A program made the position numbers and the translations under genes. The notes below the pieces were generated by a model. That model made no database searches. It was not told where the DNA came from and saw nothing but the letters and a program-made list of their open reading frames with translations. Below, in pieces: positions 6,911 to 14,367 of a stretch of 19,803 bases of DNA (positions are counted from its first letter, which is position 1; every line of letters begins with the position of its first letter). The stretch spans positions 1 to 19,803 of the forward strand of contig JAPOLW010000017.1 in assembly GCA_029976905.1 (NCBI GenBank), in the 5' to 3' direction. This DNA is from a bacterium (GTDB lineage Bacteria; Desulfobacterota; Binatia; UBA12015).

Positions 6911-8064
6911 CGGGCTCCTCCGAGATCTCCGATCGTGAAGACGAGCGAACCGACCACGATGCCCGAGGCGAAAGAAAGCAACATGACCCGGTCTTCGGGC
7001 GCGTAGACCCCATCCTCGAGGCCCTGAGCGAGCGCCACGAAGTGGGTCGTCGAAGCCGTGTTTCCAAATTCCTTCAGATTGTAGACGATGTTGGCGGGCA
7101 CACCCCCCAGGGCTTCGCCGATCTCGCGGGTGCCTTGCCGGATCGCCCGCACCGACGTCTGGTGCGGAATCACATGCTGAACATCGGAGAACTTCAGCCC
7201 GAGTCGGTCGAGCACCGGAGCGATGACCGAGGCCGCGTTCCCGATCGCGTGGTCGTGGAGCTTCTTGGGCTTGGTGAACATCACCGCACCCGGCGCGTTC
7301 CGTGAGGGGCGCCCAATGCAAAGCGAGCTGTGGTCGGAGAAGGTCTCGAAATTTGCGGCAAGAATCCGACCGCCGGGCGAGGAAGCATGGTCGGCGTCTT
7401 CGGGGGCGGCGTCGAGCAGAACCGCGGCCCCGGAATCACCCACGGTCAGCGACGCCATCTGGCTACTCGCGATCGTCCGGACATTCTGGACGGCGTTCTC
7501 CGCGATGCTCGTGATGTACTCGCCACTCACGACCATACCGCGGCGAACGGCGCCGCTGCGGATCATGTTGTCGAGGAGGTGGACGCCCGTGAGCATTCCC
7601 GCGCAGGCGTTGGAGACATCGAAGCTCTGCGCCTGCGTCGCACCGATTTCCTTCTTGATGGAGTGGCTCAGAGCCGGTTCGAAACGATAGTCGAGGCCAT
7701 CGACGAAGCGGGTGATGCTGCAGCTGATGATGATGTCGAGATCCTCGGCTTGATAGCGGGATCGGTCGAGACACTTGCGCGCGGCTCCCACCGCAAGGGA
7801 AAGCGACGTTTCGCCGTCTCCAGCGACCCGGCGGGCCCCGATTCCCGTCAGTCGTTCGAGATCGATGCGCCCGCCTCTCCGGCATCGCGCGAGCAGTTCG
7901 GACGTCGTCACCCGGCGCTCGGGCAGGACGACTCCGACGCTCTCCATCCGCGAGGCCTCGCAGACACGCGGGCGATCCGCCGTCTCCATTCTCGCCGCAG
8001 AGGTCGTGCTTCCGACGTAGTCGTAGCCCTCCGCGGGTGCGCGGTCGAACCTCAAAATCGTCAT
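6907..8064 (-). CDS. oleA: OleA-like 3-oxoacyl synthase III (head-to-head acyl-CoA condensation)
   Basis: The product is 385 residues. The KAS III/OleA catalytic set is complete: Glu129 in RFEPALS, nucleophile Cys154 in DVSNACAGM, His301 in VIPHQTS and Asn335 in EFGNTAS. The Glu-Pro motif about 25 residues before the Cys is the position of the OleA glutamate that acts across the dimer. Together with the neighbouring oleBCD genes this supports a Claisen condensation of two fatty acyl-CoAs to a 2-alkyl-3-ketoacid. I placed the start at ATG 8064, with AAAGGA eight bases upstream; an in-frame start at 8223 would add 53 residues unlike the family and run through the divergent promoter region. It is the first gene of a two-gene operon with the degenerate paralogue and is transcribed away from oleBCD. 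A KAS III of another acyl pathway is the alternative; context favours OleA. Confidence 0.8.
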   Translation of the reverse strand: MTILRFDRAPAEGYDYVGSTTSAARMETADRPRVCEASRMESVGVVLPERRVTTSELLARCRRGGRIDLERLTGIGARRVAGDGETSLSLAVGAARKCLDRSRYQAEDLDIIISCSITRFVDGLDYRFEPALSHSIKKEIGATQAQSFDVSNACAGMLTGVHLLDNMIRSGAVRRGMVVSGEYITSIAENAVQNVRTIASSQMASLTVGDSGAAVLLDAAPEDADHASSPGGRILAANFETFSDHSSLCIGRPSRNAPGAVMFTKPKKLHDHAIGNAASVIAPVLDRLGLKFSDVQHVIPHQTSVRAIRQGTREIGEALGGVPANIVYNLKEFGNTASTTHFVALAQGLEDGVYAPEDRVMLLSFASGIVVGSLVFTIGDLGGAR

Positions 8065-8072
8065 TGGACTGA

Positions 8073-8078
8073 TCCTTT
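8073..8078 (-). promoter_or_regulatory. Shine-Dalgarno of oleA
   Basis: AAAGGA on the minus strand lies eight bases before ATG 8064. It supports the shorter oleA start over the in-frame start at 8223. Confidence 0.55.
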
Positions 8079-8272
8079 CGGCGCTTCCGGATCGAGCGGG
8101 AATCGGGGTGGAAGCGACATTACCTTCCCACACTGCGGTCCGTACTGTAAATGACCGAGCACAGGGCGCTGGCAAGAAAAAAGGGGCTCTCAGCCACTGG
8201 ACGACTCGCGGGATCCATACCAAGGACGCGATGCGTCAGCTAAAAGAAGTCGACAATACGGGACCGAATCGA

Positions 8273-8302
8273 GTACGGCCCCGGGCTGGCCGGGGAAGGT
8301 AC
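8273..8302 (+). promoter_or_regulatory. Possible mRNA hairpin over the oleB ribosome-binding site
   Basis: CCCCGG (8279-8284) and CCGGGG (8290-8295) can pair across a five-base loop, and flanking GTAC arms (8273-8276 and 8299-8302) can extend the stem across a small internal loop. The 3' side includes the GGAAGG (8294-8299) that is the best Shine-Dalgarno for oleB ATG 8312. If it forms, it would limit oleB translation. It lies in the 247-base region divergent from oleA; no convincing -35/-10 pair was found there on either strand. Confidence 0.3.
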
Positions 8303-8311
8303 GAGTCAGGG

Positions 8312-9214
8312 ATGGACATCAATAAATTTCGCGACCTCTATCCATTCGAGAGCAACTGGATGGAAATCGGAGGGCTGCGCTACCACTATATCGACGAGGG
8401 CTCGGGCGCCCCGGTCTTGATGGTGCACGGCAATCCTACCTGGTCGATCTATTATCGCAACGTCGTGCGGACCCTGCGCGGCTCCCACCGGGTGGTCGTT
8501 CCCGACCACATCGGCATGGGTCTCTCGGAGAAGCCGGGAGACGACCGCTATGGGTACCGGCTCGATGACCGGATCGCCGACCTCGACGCCTTGATCCAGC
8601 ATCTGGATCTTCGCGAAATCACGCTCGTCGTGCACGATTGGGGCGGCGTGATCGGCTTGGGATGGGCCGCACGCAACCCGGAGCGGGTGGCGCGGCTGGT
8701 CATCCTCAACACGGCCGCTTTTCCGCTTCCAACAGATCGACGCCTTCCCTGGCAGCTCGGTCTCGTCCGCTTCTCGAAGCTCGGCGGCTGGACGGTCCGC
8801 GCCTTGAACAGTTTCGCCCTGATCGCAAGCTACGTCGCGGTCCGTAACGGAATGGACCCACACCTACGCCACGCCTACCTCGCGCCCTACGACTCCTGGA
8901 AGAACCGAATCGCCGTTCTTCGCTTCGTCGAGGACATTCCGCTCGCCCCGTCCGACCCCTCCTACGCGACACTCGCGGAGACGGGAGAAAAGCTCGACGG
9001 CCTGCGCGACAAGCCGACGATGCTTTGTTGGGGCACGCGCGACTTCGTCTTCGACGAGGGATACCTTCGTATCTTCGAGGAGAGATTCCCTGCCGCCGAA
9101 GTACACCGCTTCGCGGAGGCCGGGCACTATGTTCTGGAAGATGCCTCCGACGAGATCATCGCTCGCATCGAGTCTTTCCTCGAACGTCATCCACTCCAGA
9201 ACCAGAAACCCTGA
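8312..9214 (+). CDS. oleB: OleB, haloalkane-dehalogenase-like alpha/beta hydrolase (beta-lactone decarboxylase)
   Basis: The product is 300 residues with the haloalkane-dehalogenase fold signature. The oxyanion/halide motif is HGNPTWS (Asn41), the nucleophile is Asp109 in VVHDWGG followed by Trp110, the catalytic His is His272 in AGHYVLED, and Asp244 in WGTRDF is a candidate acid. In ole clusters the family member OleB opens a cis-beta-lactone and releases CO2 to give a cis-olefin; an Asp nucleophile next to Trp fits that family. The start at ATG 8312 gives the usual N-terminus (DLYPFES...). In-frame ATGs at 8231 (with AAGGA nearby) and 8108 would add 27 or 68 residues of unfamiliar sequence. 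oleC follows after nine bases on the same strand, and oleD overlaps oleC. Without the cluster it could be read as an ordinary haloalkane dehalogenase. Confidence 0.85.
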   Translation: MDINKFRDLYPFESNWMEIGGLRYHYIDEGSGAPVLMVHGNPTWSIYYRNVVRTLRGSHRVVVPDHIGMGLSEKPGDDRYGYRLDDRIADLDALIQHLDLREITLVVHDWGGVIGLGWAARNPERVARLVILNTAAFPLPTDRRLPWQLGLVRFSKLGGWTVRALNSFALIASYVAVRNGMDPHLRHAYLAPYDSWKNRIAVLRFVEDIPLAPSDPSYATLAETGEKLDGLRDKPTMLCWGTRDFVFDEGYLRIFEERFPAAEVHRFAEAGHYVLEDASDEIIARIESFLERHPLQNQKP

Positions 9215-9223
9215 AGACAGGCG

Positions 9224-10867
9224 ATGGCGCAGAACATCGCACGACATCTCCGCTCGATGGCGTCGTCCGACCCCCATCGCCGGGCGGTCGTCTGCCCCGA
9301 GGGCCGGGACGCCGGTGGACGTGTCCGCTACGCGCATCTCACCTTCGGTCAACTCGAAGACGCGAGCGATGCCGTCGCACGGGGCCTGAACCGCATCGGA
9401 ATCGGGCCCGATACGCGGGTGGCTCTGCTGGTTCGCCCGAGCCTGGACTTCTTCATTCTCACGTTTGCACTCGCGAAGACGGGCGCGGTACCCATCGTCG
9501 TCGACCCCGGGATCGGAGCGCAGCGCGTAGGGCGATGCCTCGCGGAAGCCGAACCCGAAGCCTTCGCGGGGATTCCGCTGGCCCATGTCGCACGGATCAC
9601 CCTGGGCTGGAGCCGCAAAAGCATCAAGACCCTGATCACCGTCGGCCGTCGCTTTGCGTGGGGTGGGCATACGCTCGCCGAACTCTACGACCGTTCGAGC
9701 GAACCCTTTGCGATCGTGGACCCCGAACCCGACCGGTGCGCCGGCATCTTCTTCACCAGCGGCAGCACCGGACCGCCCAAAGGAGTGATCTACACGCAAG
9801 ACATCTTCGCCGCTCAGATCGAGTTCCTGCGCGATCGGTTCCAGGTCGCCGGCAACGAAATCGATCTGCCCACGTTTCCGCCCTTTGCCCTCTTCGACCC
9901 GGCGTTGGGTATGACGGCGATCATTCCCGACATGGATGCAAGCAATCCGGCTCGTGCCGACCCGGACCGATTGATCGAGGCGATTCGGGATCATGGCGTG
10001 ACCCAGATCTTCGGCTCCCCCGCGCTGGTCGATCTACTCGGCCGCCATGTGGCCGAGCGGGGGATCACCCTACCGACGGTCCAGCGGGTTCTTTCCGCCG
10101 GCGCGCCGGTGCGCCCGGACGTGCTCGAACGGATCGTCGGGGTGCTGCACCCCGAGGCCCGCTTCTACACGCCCTATGGGGCCACCGAGGCGCTTCCGGT
10201 GACGGCGATCGAGGGACGCGAGATTCTTTCCGAAACCCGCTTCGAGACGGCCCGCGGCGGAGGCGTATGCGTGGGAGAGCCGATCCGACAGGTCTCGGTA
10301 AAGATCATCCGGATCACCGACGAGCCCATCGCCCGCTGGTCCGACGACTGGATCGTTCCACCGGGCGAAGTCGGCGAGATCGTCGTACACGGACCCATCG
10401 TGACGCAGGCCTATCATGGCCGACCCGAGGCGAATGCGGCCGCAAAGATCCCGGCGGGCGACGGTCGGATGATGCACCGGATGGGCGACCTCGGGCGCTT
10501 CGACGCACAGGGGCGCCTGTGGTTCTACGGCCGGAAGGCGCATCGCGTGCAGACCCGCGCTGGAGTGCTCTTCCCGGTGGCGTGCGAAGGGATCGTCAAC
10601 GAACATCCCCGGGTCTTCCGCAGCGCCGTCGTCGGCGTCGGCCCGGTCGGAGCGCAGGAACCCGTACTCCTCGTCGAGCCCGAGAAGGCCGCGGCCGGGG
10701 ACGCGCGGGATCTTGCCGACGACCTCCTCGAACTCTGCCGGACCCACGAGCAACTCGCGTCGATCCAGCGGGTCCTGCTGCACCCGGGCTTTCCCGTAGA
10801 CCGCCGACACAATGCGAAGATCGACCGTCCGGCCCTGGCCGAATGGGTGGAGCAGAAGGCGCGATGA
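9224..10867 (+). CDS. oleC: OleC, AMP-ligase-family beta-lactone synthetase
   Basis: The product is 547 residues of the ANL adenylate-forming superfamily. The phosphate-binding loop FFTSGSTGPPKGV begins near residue 176 (Thr178). An aromatic-Gly-Ala-Thr-Glu motif follows (YGATEALPV), then the hinge region GDLGRFDAQGRLWFYGRKAHRV cut here as MGDLGRFDAQGRLWF, where the C-terminal domain begins. OleC uses ATP to activate the 2-alkyl-3-hydroxyacid made by OleD and closes it to a cis-beta-lactone. The gene begins nine bases after oleB, and its stop overlaps the oleD start (ATGA), so the three genes form one operon. The ribosome-binding site is weak (ACAGG before ATG 9224), which fits coupling to oleB. 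A fatty acyl-CoA ligase would look similar by fold, but the context decides for OleC. Confidence 0.88.
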   Translation: MAQNIARHLRSMASSDPHRRAVVCPEGRDAGGRVRYAHLTFGQLEDASDAVARGLNRIGIGPDTRVALLVRPSLDFFILTFALAKTGAVPIVVDPGIGAQRVGRCLAEAEPEAFAGIPLAHVARITLGWSRKSIKTLITVGRRFAWGGHTLAELYDRSSEPFAIVDPEPDRCAGIFFTSGSTGPPKGVIYTQDIFAAQIEFLRDRFQVAGNEIDLPTFPPFALFDPALGMTAIIPDMDASNPARADPDRLIEAIRDHGVTQIFGSPALVDLLGRHVAERGITLPTVQRVLSAGAPVRPDVLERIVGVLHPEARFYTPYGATEALPVTAIEGREILSETRFETARGGGVCVGEPIRQVSVKIIRITDEPIARWSDDWIVPPGEVGEIVVHGPIVTQAYHGRPEANAAAKIPAGDGRMMHRMGDLGRFDAQGRLWFYGRKAHRVQTRAGVLFPVACEGIVNEHPRVFRSAVVGVGPVGAQEPVLLVEPEKAAAGDARDLADDLLELCRTHEQLASIQRVLLHPGFPVDRRHNAKIDRPALAEWVEQKAR

Positions 10868-11889
10868 AGCCGGTTCTGGATCTCGCCACGACGCGCGTCC
10901 TCGTCACGGGAGGCACGGGATTTCTCGGCCGCGCGATCCTGGAAAAACTCCTCGCACGCGGCGTGGAGGCCCACAGCCTCGCACGCTCCGACGCCCCCGA
11001 ACTGCGCCAGCTCGGCGTCCAGACCCACCGCGGCAGCGTGGAGGATCCAGCCACGGTGCGCGCGGCGGTGGCCCGGGCCGACATCGTCATCCATACCGCA
11101 GCGAAGGCGGGCGTCTGGGGCGATCCGGCCGCGTTCCGGGCGATCAACCTGGCGGGGACCCGCAACGTCGTGGAGGCCTGCCGGCAGGAGGGAATTCGCC
11201 GGCTCGTTCATTGTAGTACGCCCAGTGTCGTCTTCGGCGGCGAGGACCTCGAGGGCGTCGACGAGTCGACGCCGTACCCCGCGCATTTCGAGTCGGCCTA
11301 CCCCGAGACCAAAGCGTCGGCGGAGCGCCACGTGCTCGCGGCGGCAGGACCAGATCTGGCAACCGTCTCCCTGCGGCCACATCTGATCTGGGGACCGCGC
11401 GATCCCCACTTCGTCCCCCGCATCGTCGGGCGCTCGCGGGCCGGCCGCCTGCGTATGGTGGGCGACGGTCGCAACCTCGTCGATACGATCTACATCGACA
11501 ATGCCGCCGACGCCCATCTGCTCGCGGCGGAGCGGCTGGAACCGGGCGCACCCATCTCGGGTCGGGCGTACTTCCTGAGCCAGGGGGAGCCCATCGCCGT
11601 CGGCACCATGATCAACCACCTGCTCGAGGCCGCCGGAGAGCCACCCTGGACCCGGTCCGTGCCCGCGGGCCTCGCCCATGCCGGCGGCGCCGTTCTCGAA
11701 GGTATCTACCGCCTCCTGCGACTTCCCGGCGAACCCCTGGTCACGAGATTCCTGGCCCGGGAGCTTTCCCGCTCCCATTGGTTCGACATCGGGGCCGCGC
11801 GTCGCGACCTCGAATACGCGCCCGCCATCACCACCGGGGAGGGGTTGGAACGACTGCGGGATTGGTTGCGCGAAAATCCCGTCCCCTAG
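10864..11889 (+). CDS. oleD: OleD, NAD(P)-dependent 2-alkyl-3-ketoacid reductase
   Basis: The product is 341 residues, an extended short-chain dehydrogenase of the 3-beta-hydroxysteroid dehydrogenase/epimerase group. The nucleotide-binding motif GGTGFLG lies at 16-22, a Ser lies in HCSTPSV, and the catalytic pair is Tyr146 and Lys150 in AYPETKAS. OleD reduces the OleA product to the 2-alkyl-3-hydroxyacid before lactone closure by OleC. The start ATG overlaps the oleC stop by four bases, so translation is probably coupled. It is the last gene of the plus-strand operon. Fifty-one bases separate it from the convergent TatT-like gene; there TCCCGG and CCGGGA arms could form a weak hairpin without a T-run. 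Confidence 0.88.
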   Translation: MKPVLDLATTRVLVTGGTGFLGRAILEKLLARGVEAHSLARSDAPELRQLGVQTHRGSVEDPATVRAAVARADIVIHTAAKAGVWGDPAAFRAINLAGTRNVVEACRQEGIRRLVHCSTPSVVFGGEDLEGVDESTPYPAHFESAYPETKASAERHVLAAAGPDLATVSLRPHLIWGPRDPHFVPRIVGRSRAGRLRMVGDGRNLVDTIYIDNAADAHLLAAERLEPGAPISGRAYFLSQGEPIAVGTMINHLLEAAGEPPWTRSVPAGLAHAGGAVLEGIYRLLRLPGEPLVTRFLARELSRSHWFDIGAARRDLEYAPAITTGEGLERLRDWLRENPVP

Positions 11890-11940
11890 AGAGTCCCGGC
11901 GCCCCTCGACCGAGCCGCCCCGGGAACGAACGCGGGCCGC

Positions 11941-12666
11941 TCAGCCGAGCTTCGCGAGCGCCGCACGCGCTCGCGGGAGGTCCCGGTGGTTGTCGGGCGC
12001 CAGATGGGCGTCCGCATCGAGATCGAGATCTTCGATCGCCTGTCGCATGCGCGCGACCGTGTCCCGGTCCCTCTTCTCCTGCCACGCGAGTTCGGCCAAC
12101 GTCTGATGGGTGAGGACGTACGGGGGGTCGTTCTCGATGCTCGTCTGTAGCTCGGAGAGCACCTGGTCTGCGCCCATGTCCGGCATGGCGGCGCCGAGGA
12201 CCTTGGTCACCAGGCCCCCCTGGCGCACCATCGCCTGACCAAGAAAGCGGGCGACGCCGCGATTGAAGTAGGTCGGCTCCTTCTCCCACACCGCCCCCAT
12301 CGTGCGAACGAGTTCGGGGCCGACCGTGGCCCGACGCAGAAAGCTCATGTGCTCGGCCGACGAGCCCAGGCAACACGACGTCCAGAAGAGAGAGGGAATG
12401 TTGTTGCCGTCCAACTCGACTCCCTTGCGACCGAGGTCCGTACCTCGCTCGAAGAATTTCGCCGCGGCGCGGCCGTCGGCGTAATCGCCGGCAAAATAGC
12501 AGGCGCGCGCAGCCCACGCGTGGGCATTCGGATCACCACCGGAGTTCCGTGCGATGTCCTCGAACTTTTGCGCCGCCTCTCGGGCAGCGGAATCGTCGAT
12601 TCGCCGGTCCCACGTCTCCAGGGCCTCTTCCCAGGAGGGCCCTTCTCCGACTGGAATTTCACGCAT
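11941..12666 (-). CDS. TatT-like alpha-helical repeat protein
   Basis: The product is 241 residues, almost wholly helical, with no signal peptide or membrane helix. The N-terminal third has TPR-like helices (AREAAQKFEDIARN, AWAARACYFAGDY). The centre has SLFWTSCCLGSSAEHM and YFNRGVARFLGQAM. The end has a helix-turn-helix series around YVLTHQTLAELAWQEKRD, and a closing DLPRARAALAKL. This order resembles the TatT/T-component family, TPR proteins first described with TRAP transporter components, although most are lipoproteins and this one has no export signal. Its ATG lies before the upstream wax-ester-synthase stop, an eight-base overlap, so the two are translated together. It may be a scaffold or partner for the acyltransferase, but no function can be read directly. 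The ribosome-binding site is weak (AGGA). Confidence 0.55.
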   Translation of the reverse strand: MREIPVGEGPSWEEALETWDRRIDDSAAREAAQKFEDIARNSGGDPNAHAWAARACYFAGDYADGRAAAKFFERGTDLGRKGVELDGNNIPSLFWTSCCLGSSAEHMSFLRRATVGPELVRTMGAVWEKEPTYFNRGVARFLGQAMVRQGGLVTKVLGAAMPDMGADQVLSELQTSIENDPPYVLTHQTLAELAWQEKRDRDTVARMRQAIEDLDLDADAHLAPDNHRDLPRARAALAKLG

Positions 12667-14122
12667 TTGCGGTCCTATGCTTCAGACGTGGACGGGCTTT
12701 CGCGCCGTCAGTCGATTTGGGCAGATCCGCCAGAACCCGCACGGCCTCCACCTCAGCCGTGAACGCGGCCACGAAGTCATCGAGGTCTTCGATGCCTTCG
12801 CGATTTCCGACGAAACCGAATTGCAGATCACCGTTGTAGCTCAGGACGCCGACGCCGAGCGCCTGGTCGGCCCAGAGTTCGGGCGCCGGGAAGACCTCCA
12901 GCATCGGAGCCGCAAGGCAGTAGAGCGGCTCCGCGGGACCTCGGATGTTCGTGATCATGATGTGGGTCAAGCGCAGACGCAACGCCAACTGGACCCCCCG
13001 GCTGAGAATGGTGGGCGTCGTCCATTCCGCAACCCGGGTGAGCATGTCGGTCGCAAGGGCCAGTTTCGACTCCTTGAGGTCCTCCATCGCGAGCCGGGCG
13101 GTGGTCATCCGGCGCGCGCGATCCGGCTCGCAGACCGGCAGACGCACTGCGGTGACCGCGAGTTTGTTGCCCAGGGTTCCGCGCTCGCTCTCCAGTCGCG
13201 TACTCATGGGGATGGTCGCGCGCAGGTCGAGTCCGTCGACGTCCTCGCCGCGATTTTTGAGGAAGGTCCGGATCGCGCCGGACAGCAGCCCCACCACCAC
13301 GTCGTTCACCGTCCCGCCGAGGGCCTGCCGGATCTGCTTGACCTCGCTCAACGAAAGCTTCGCTCCGCGGAAGCGGCGAAGCGGACTGAGCGTGCCATTG
13401 AGCTTCGTCTCGCGACTCCGTCGGGAAAGAAACCCGCCCACCGAAGCCAGCGCGGTCGAGCGCTCTTCGATCTCCTCGAGGGTGGCCTGCGGATCCTCGA
13501 TGGCGCTTCGTGCGGTCTCGACGAGGGCTCGCGGCAGTTCGAGTGTTCGCCGCACCTGGGCCGCCAGCAATTGGCTCGCGTTGGGCTCCGGACGGGGCGT
13601 CCACGACGGCGGCTCGGGGATCTCCATACTGGGCTCGAAGCCCAGCAGAAGCATCATCATGTCCACACCGGAAACGCCGTCGATCAGGCAATGGTGAACC
13701 TTGCCCATCAATGCGACGCGCCCGTCGTCGAGTCCCTCGACGATCCAGAGTTCCCACAGCGGCCGATCACGATCGAGCTTCTCGGAGAGGAACTCCTCGT
13801 ACATCGACACCATCGAGTCCCAGGTGCCGGGCCGGGGAAGGGAAACGTGACGGAGGAGCTGGCGGAGGTCGAAGTGCGCATCGTCGACCCAGACCGGGTG
13901 TCGGCTGACGGGTGTCCGGACGATCCGTTGCCGATACTTGGGCAGCAATCCGAGACGTCCCGAGATCAACTTCCGGATCGAATCGACAGGGATGGGCTCG
14001 CCCGGCCCAACCACCGGCGTGGGGTCGAAGATCGCCAACGCCGCAACGTGCATCGGATTGTTCTCGTCCTCGAAGTCGAGGAATGCCGCGTCCTGCGCCG
14101 AAAGACGCTCGAAGAAACTCAT
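12659..14122 (-). CDS. Wax-ester synthase/diacylglycerol acyltransferase (WS/DGAT)
   Basis: The product is 487 residues, a normal length for the family. It opens with the typical LSAQDAAFLDFEDENNPMHV and carries the active-site motif HHCLIDG at 143-149, with both His and the Asp intact. Downstream it has NDVVVGLLSGAIRTFL and, near the C-terminus, ITNIRGPAEPLY, the conserved N-x-x-G-P signature. These enzymes transfer acyl groups from acyl-CoA to fatty alcohols or diacylglycerol, giving wax esters or triacylglycerol in lipid inclusions. The start at ATG 14122 is supported by AGGAG ten bases upstream and by the family N-terminus; the longer open frame upstream is Arg-rich and unlike any protein. 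It is divergent from the DUF1302 gene and overlaps the TatT-like gene. Which ester it makes cannot be told from sequence. Confidence 0.92.
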   Translation of the reverse strand: MSFFERLSAQDAAFLDFEDENNPMHVAALAIFDPTPVVGPGEPIPVDSIRKLISGRLGLLPKYRQRIVRTPVSRHPVWVDDAHFDLRQLLRHVSLPRPGTWDSMVSMYEEFLSEKLDRDRPLWELWIVEGLDDGRVALMGKVHHCLIDGVSGVDMMMLLLGFEPSMEIPEPPSWTPRPEPNASQLLAAQVRRTLELPRALVETARSAIEDPQATLEEIEERSTALASVGGFLSRRSRETKLNGTLSPLRRFRGAKLSLSEVKQIRQALGGTVNDVVVGLLSGAIRTFLKNRGEDVDGLDLRATIPMSTRLESERGTLGNKLAVTAVRLPVCEPDRARRMTTARLAMEDLKESKLALATDMLTRVAEWTTPTILSRGVQLALRLRLTHIMITNIRGPAEPLYCLAAPMLEVFPAPELWADQALGVGVLSYNGDLQFGFVGNREGIEDLDDFVAAFTAEVEAVRVLADLPKSTDGAKARPRLKHRTANA

Positions 14123-14132
14123 CGTCGCCCTA

Positions 14133-14137
14133 CTCCT
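14133..14137 (-). promoter_or_regulatory. Shine-Dalgarno of the WS/DGAT gene
   Basis: AGGAG on the minus strand lies ten bases before ATG 14122. It supports that start over the long upstream extension of the same frame. Confidence 0.5.
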
Positions 14138-14188
14138 GACAAAATGTATTTTTTGGCGACGACGATGGGACCTCGACGTCGCGGCACG

Positions 14189-14206
14189 GAGGCAGGATCC
14201 TGCCTC
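14189..14206. promoter_or_regulatory. 18-bp perfect palindrome, candidate operator
   Basis: GAGGCAGGATCCTGCCTC is identical to its own reverse complement. It lies in the 245-base divergent region between the WS/DGAT gene (minus, start 14122) and the DUF1302 gene (plus, start 14368), with an eight-base CGACGTCG palindrome just before it (14174-14181). Position and symmetry fit a site for a dimeric repressor or activator acting on both promoters. No T-run follows on either strand, so a terminator is unlikely. The regulator is not identifiable. Confidence 0.5.
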
Positions 14207-14367
14207 TATGGCAGACCCTACGGAGCCGACCCGCGCGCTCTTATCGCGACCATGGACGGAAGCCGCCAGGATGTCAATCGAAACAGCAGGCTCCGACGAG
14301 GGGGCACTCGCGCCGGAGTCGCCCGCGCAACCTTGACCTCGCGGGCGACTCCGAGTACCAGCGCGGT

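Noticed and set aside
8108..8311. N-terminal extension of OleB by up to 68 residues
   Set aside because: The extension has no family likeness and would fill the divergent promoter region; the start at 8312 gives the usual N-terminus. The in-frame ATG at 8231 remains a minor alternative.
9025..11889. Single 954-codon frame that would fuse oleC-region sequence to OleD
   Set aside because: Before 10864 it is an out-of-frame shadow of oleB and oleC; OleD begins at the ATG overlapping the oleC stop.
14123..14367. Small gene or ncRNA in the divergent region
   Set aside because: No frame with a plausible start and composition was seen; only the palindromes stand out.
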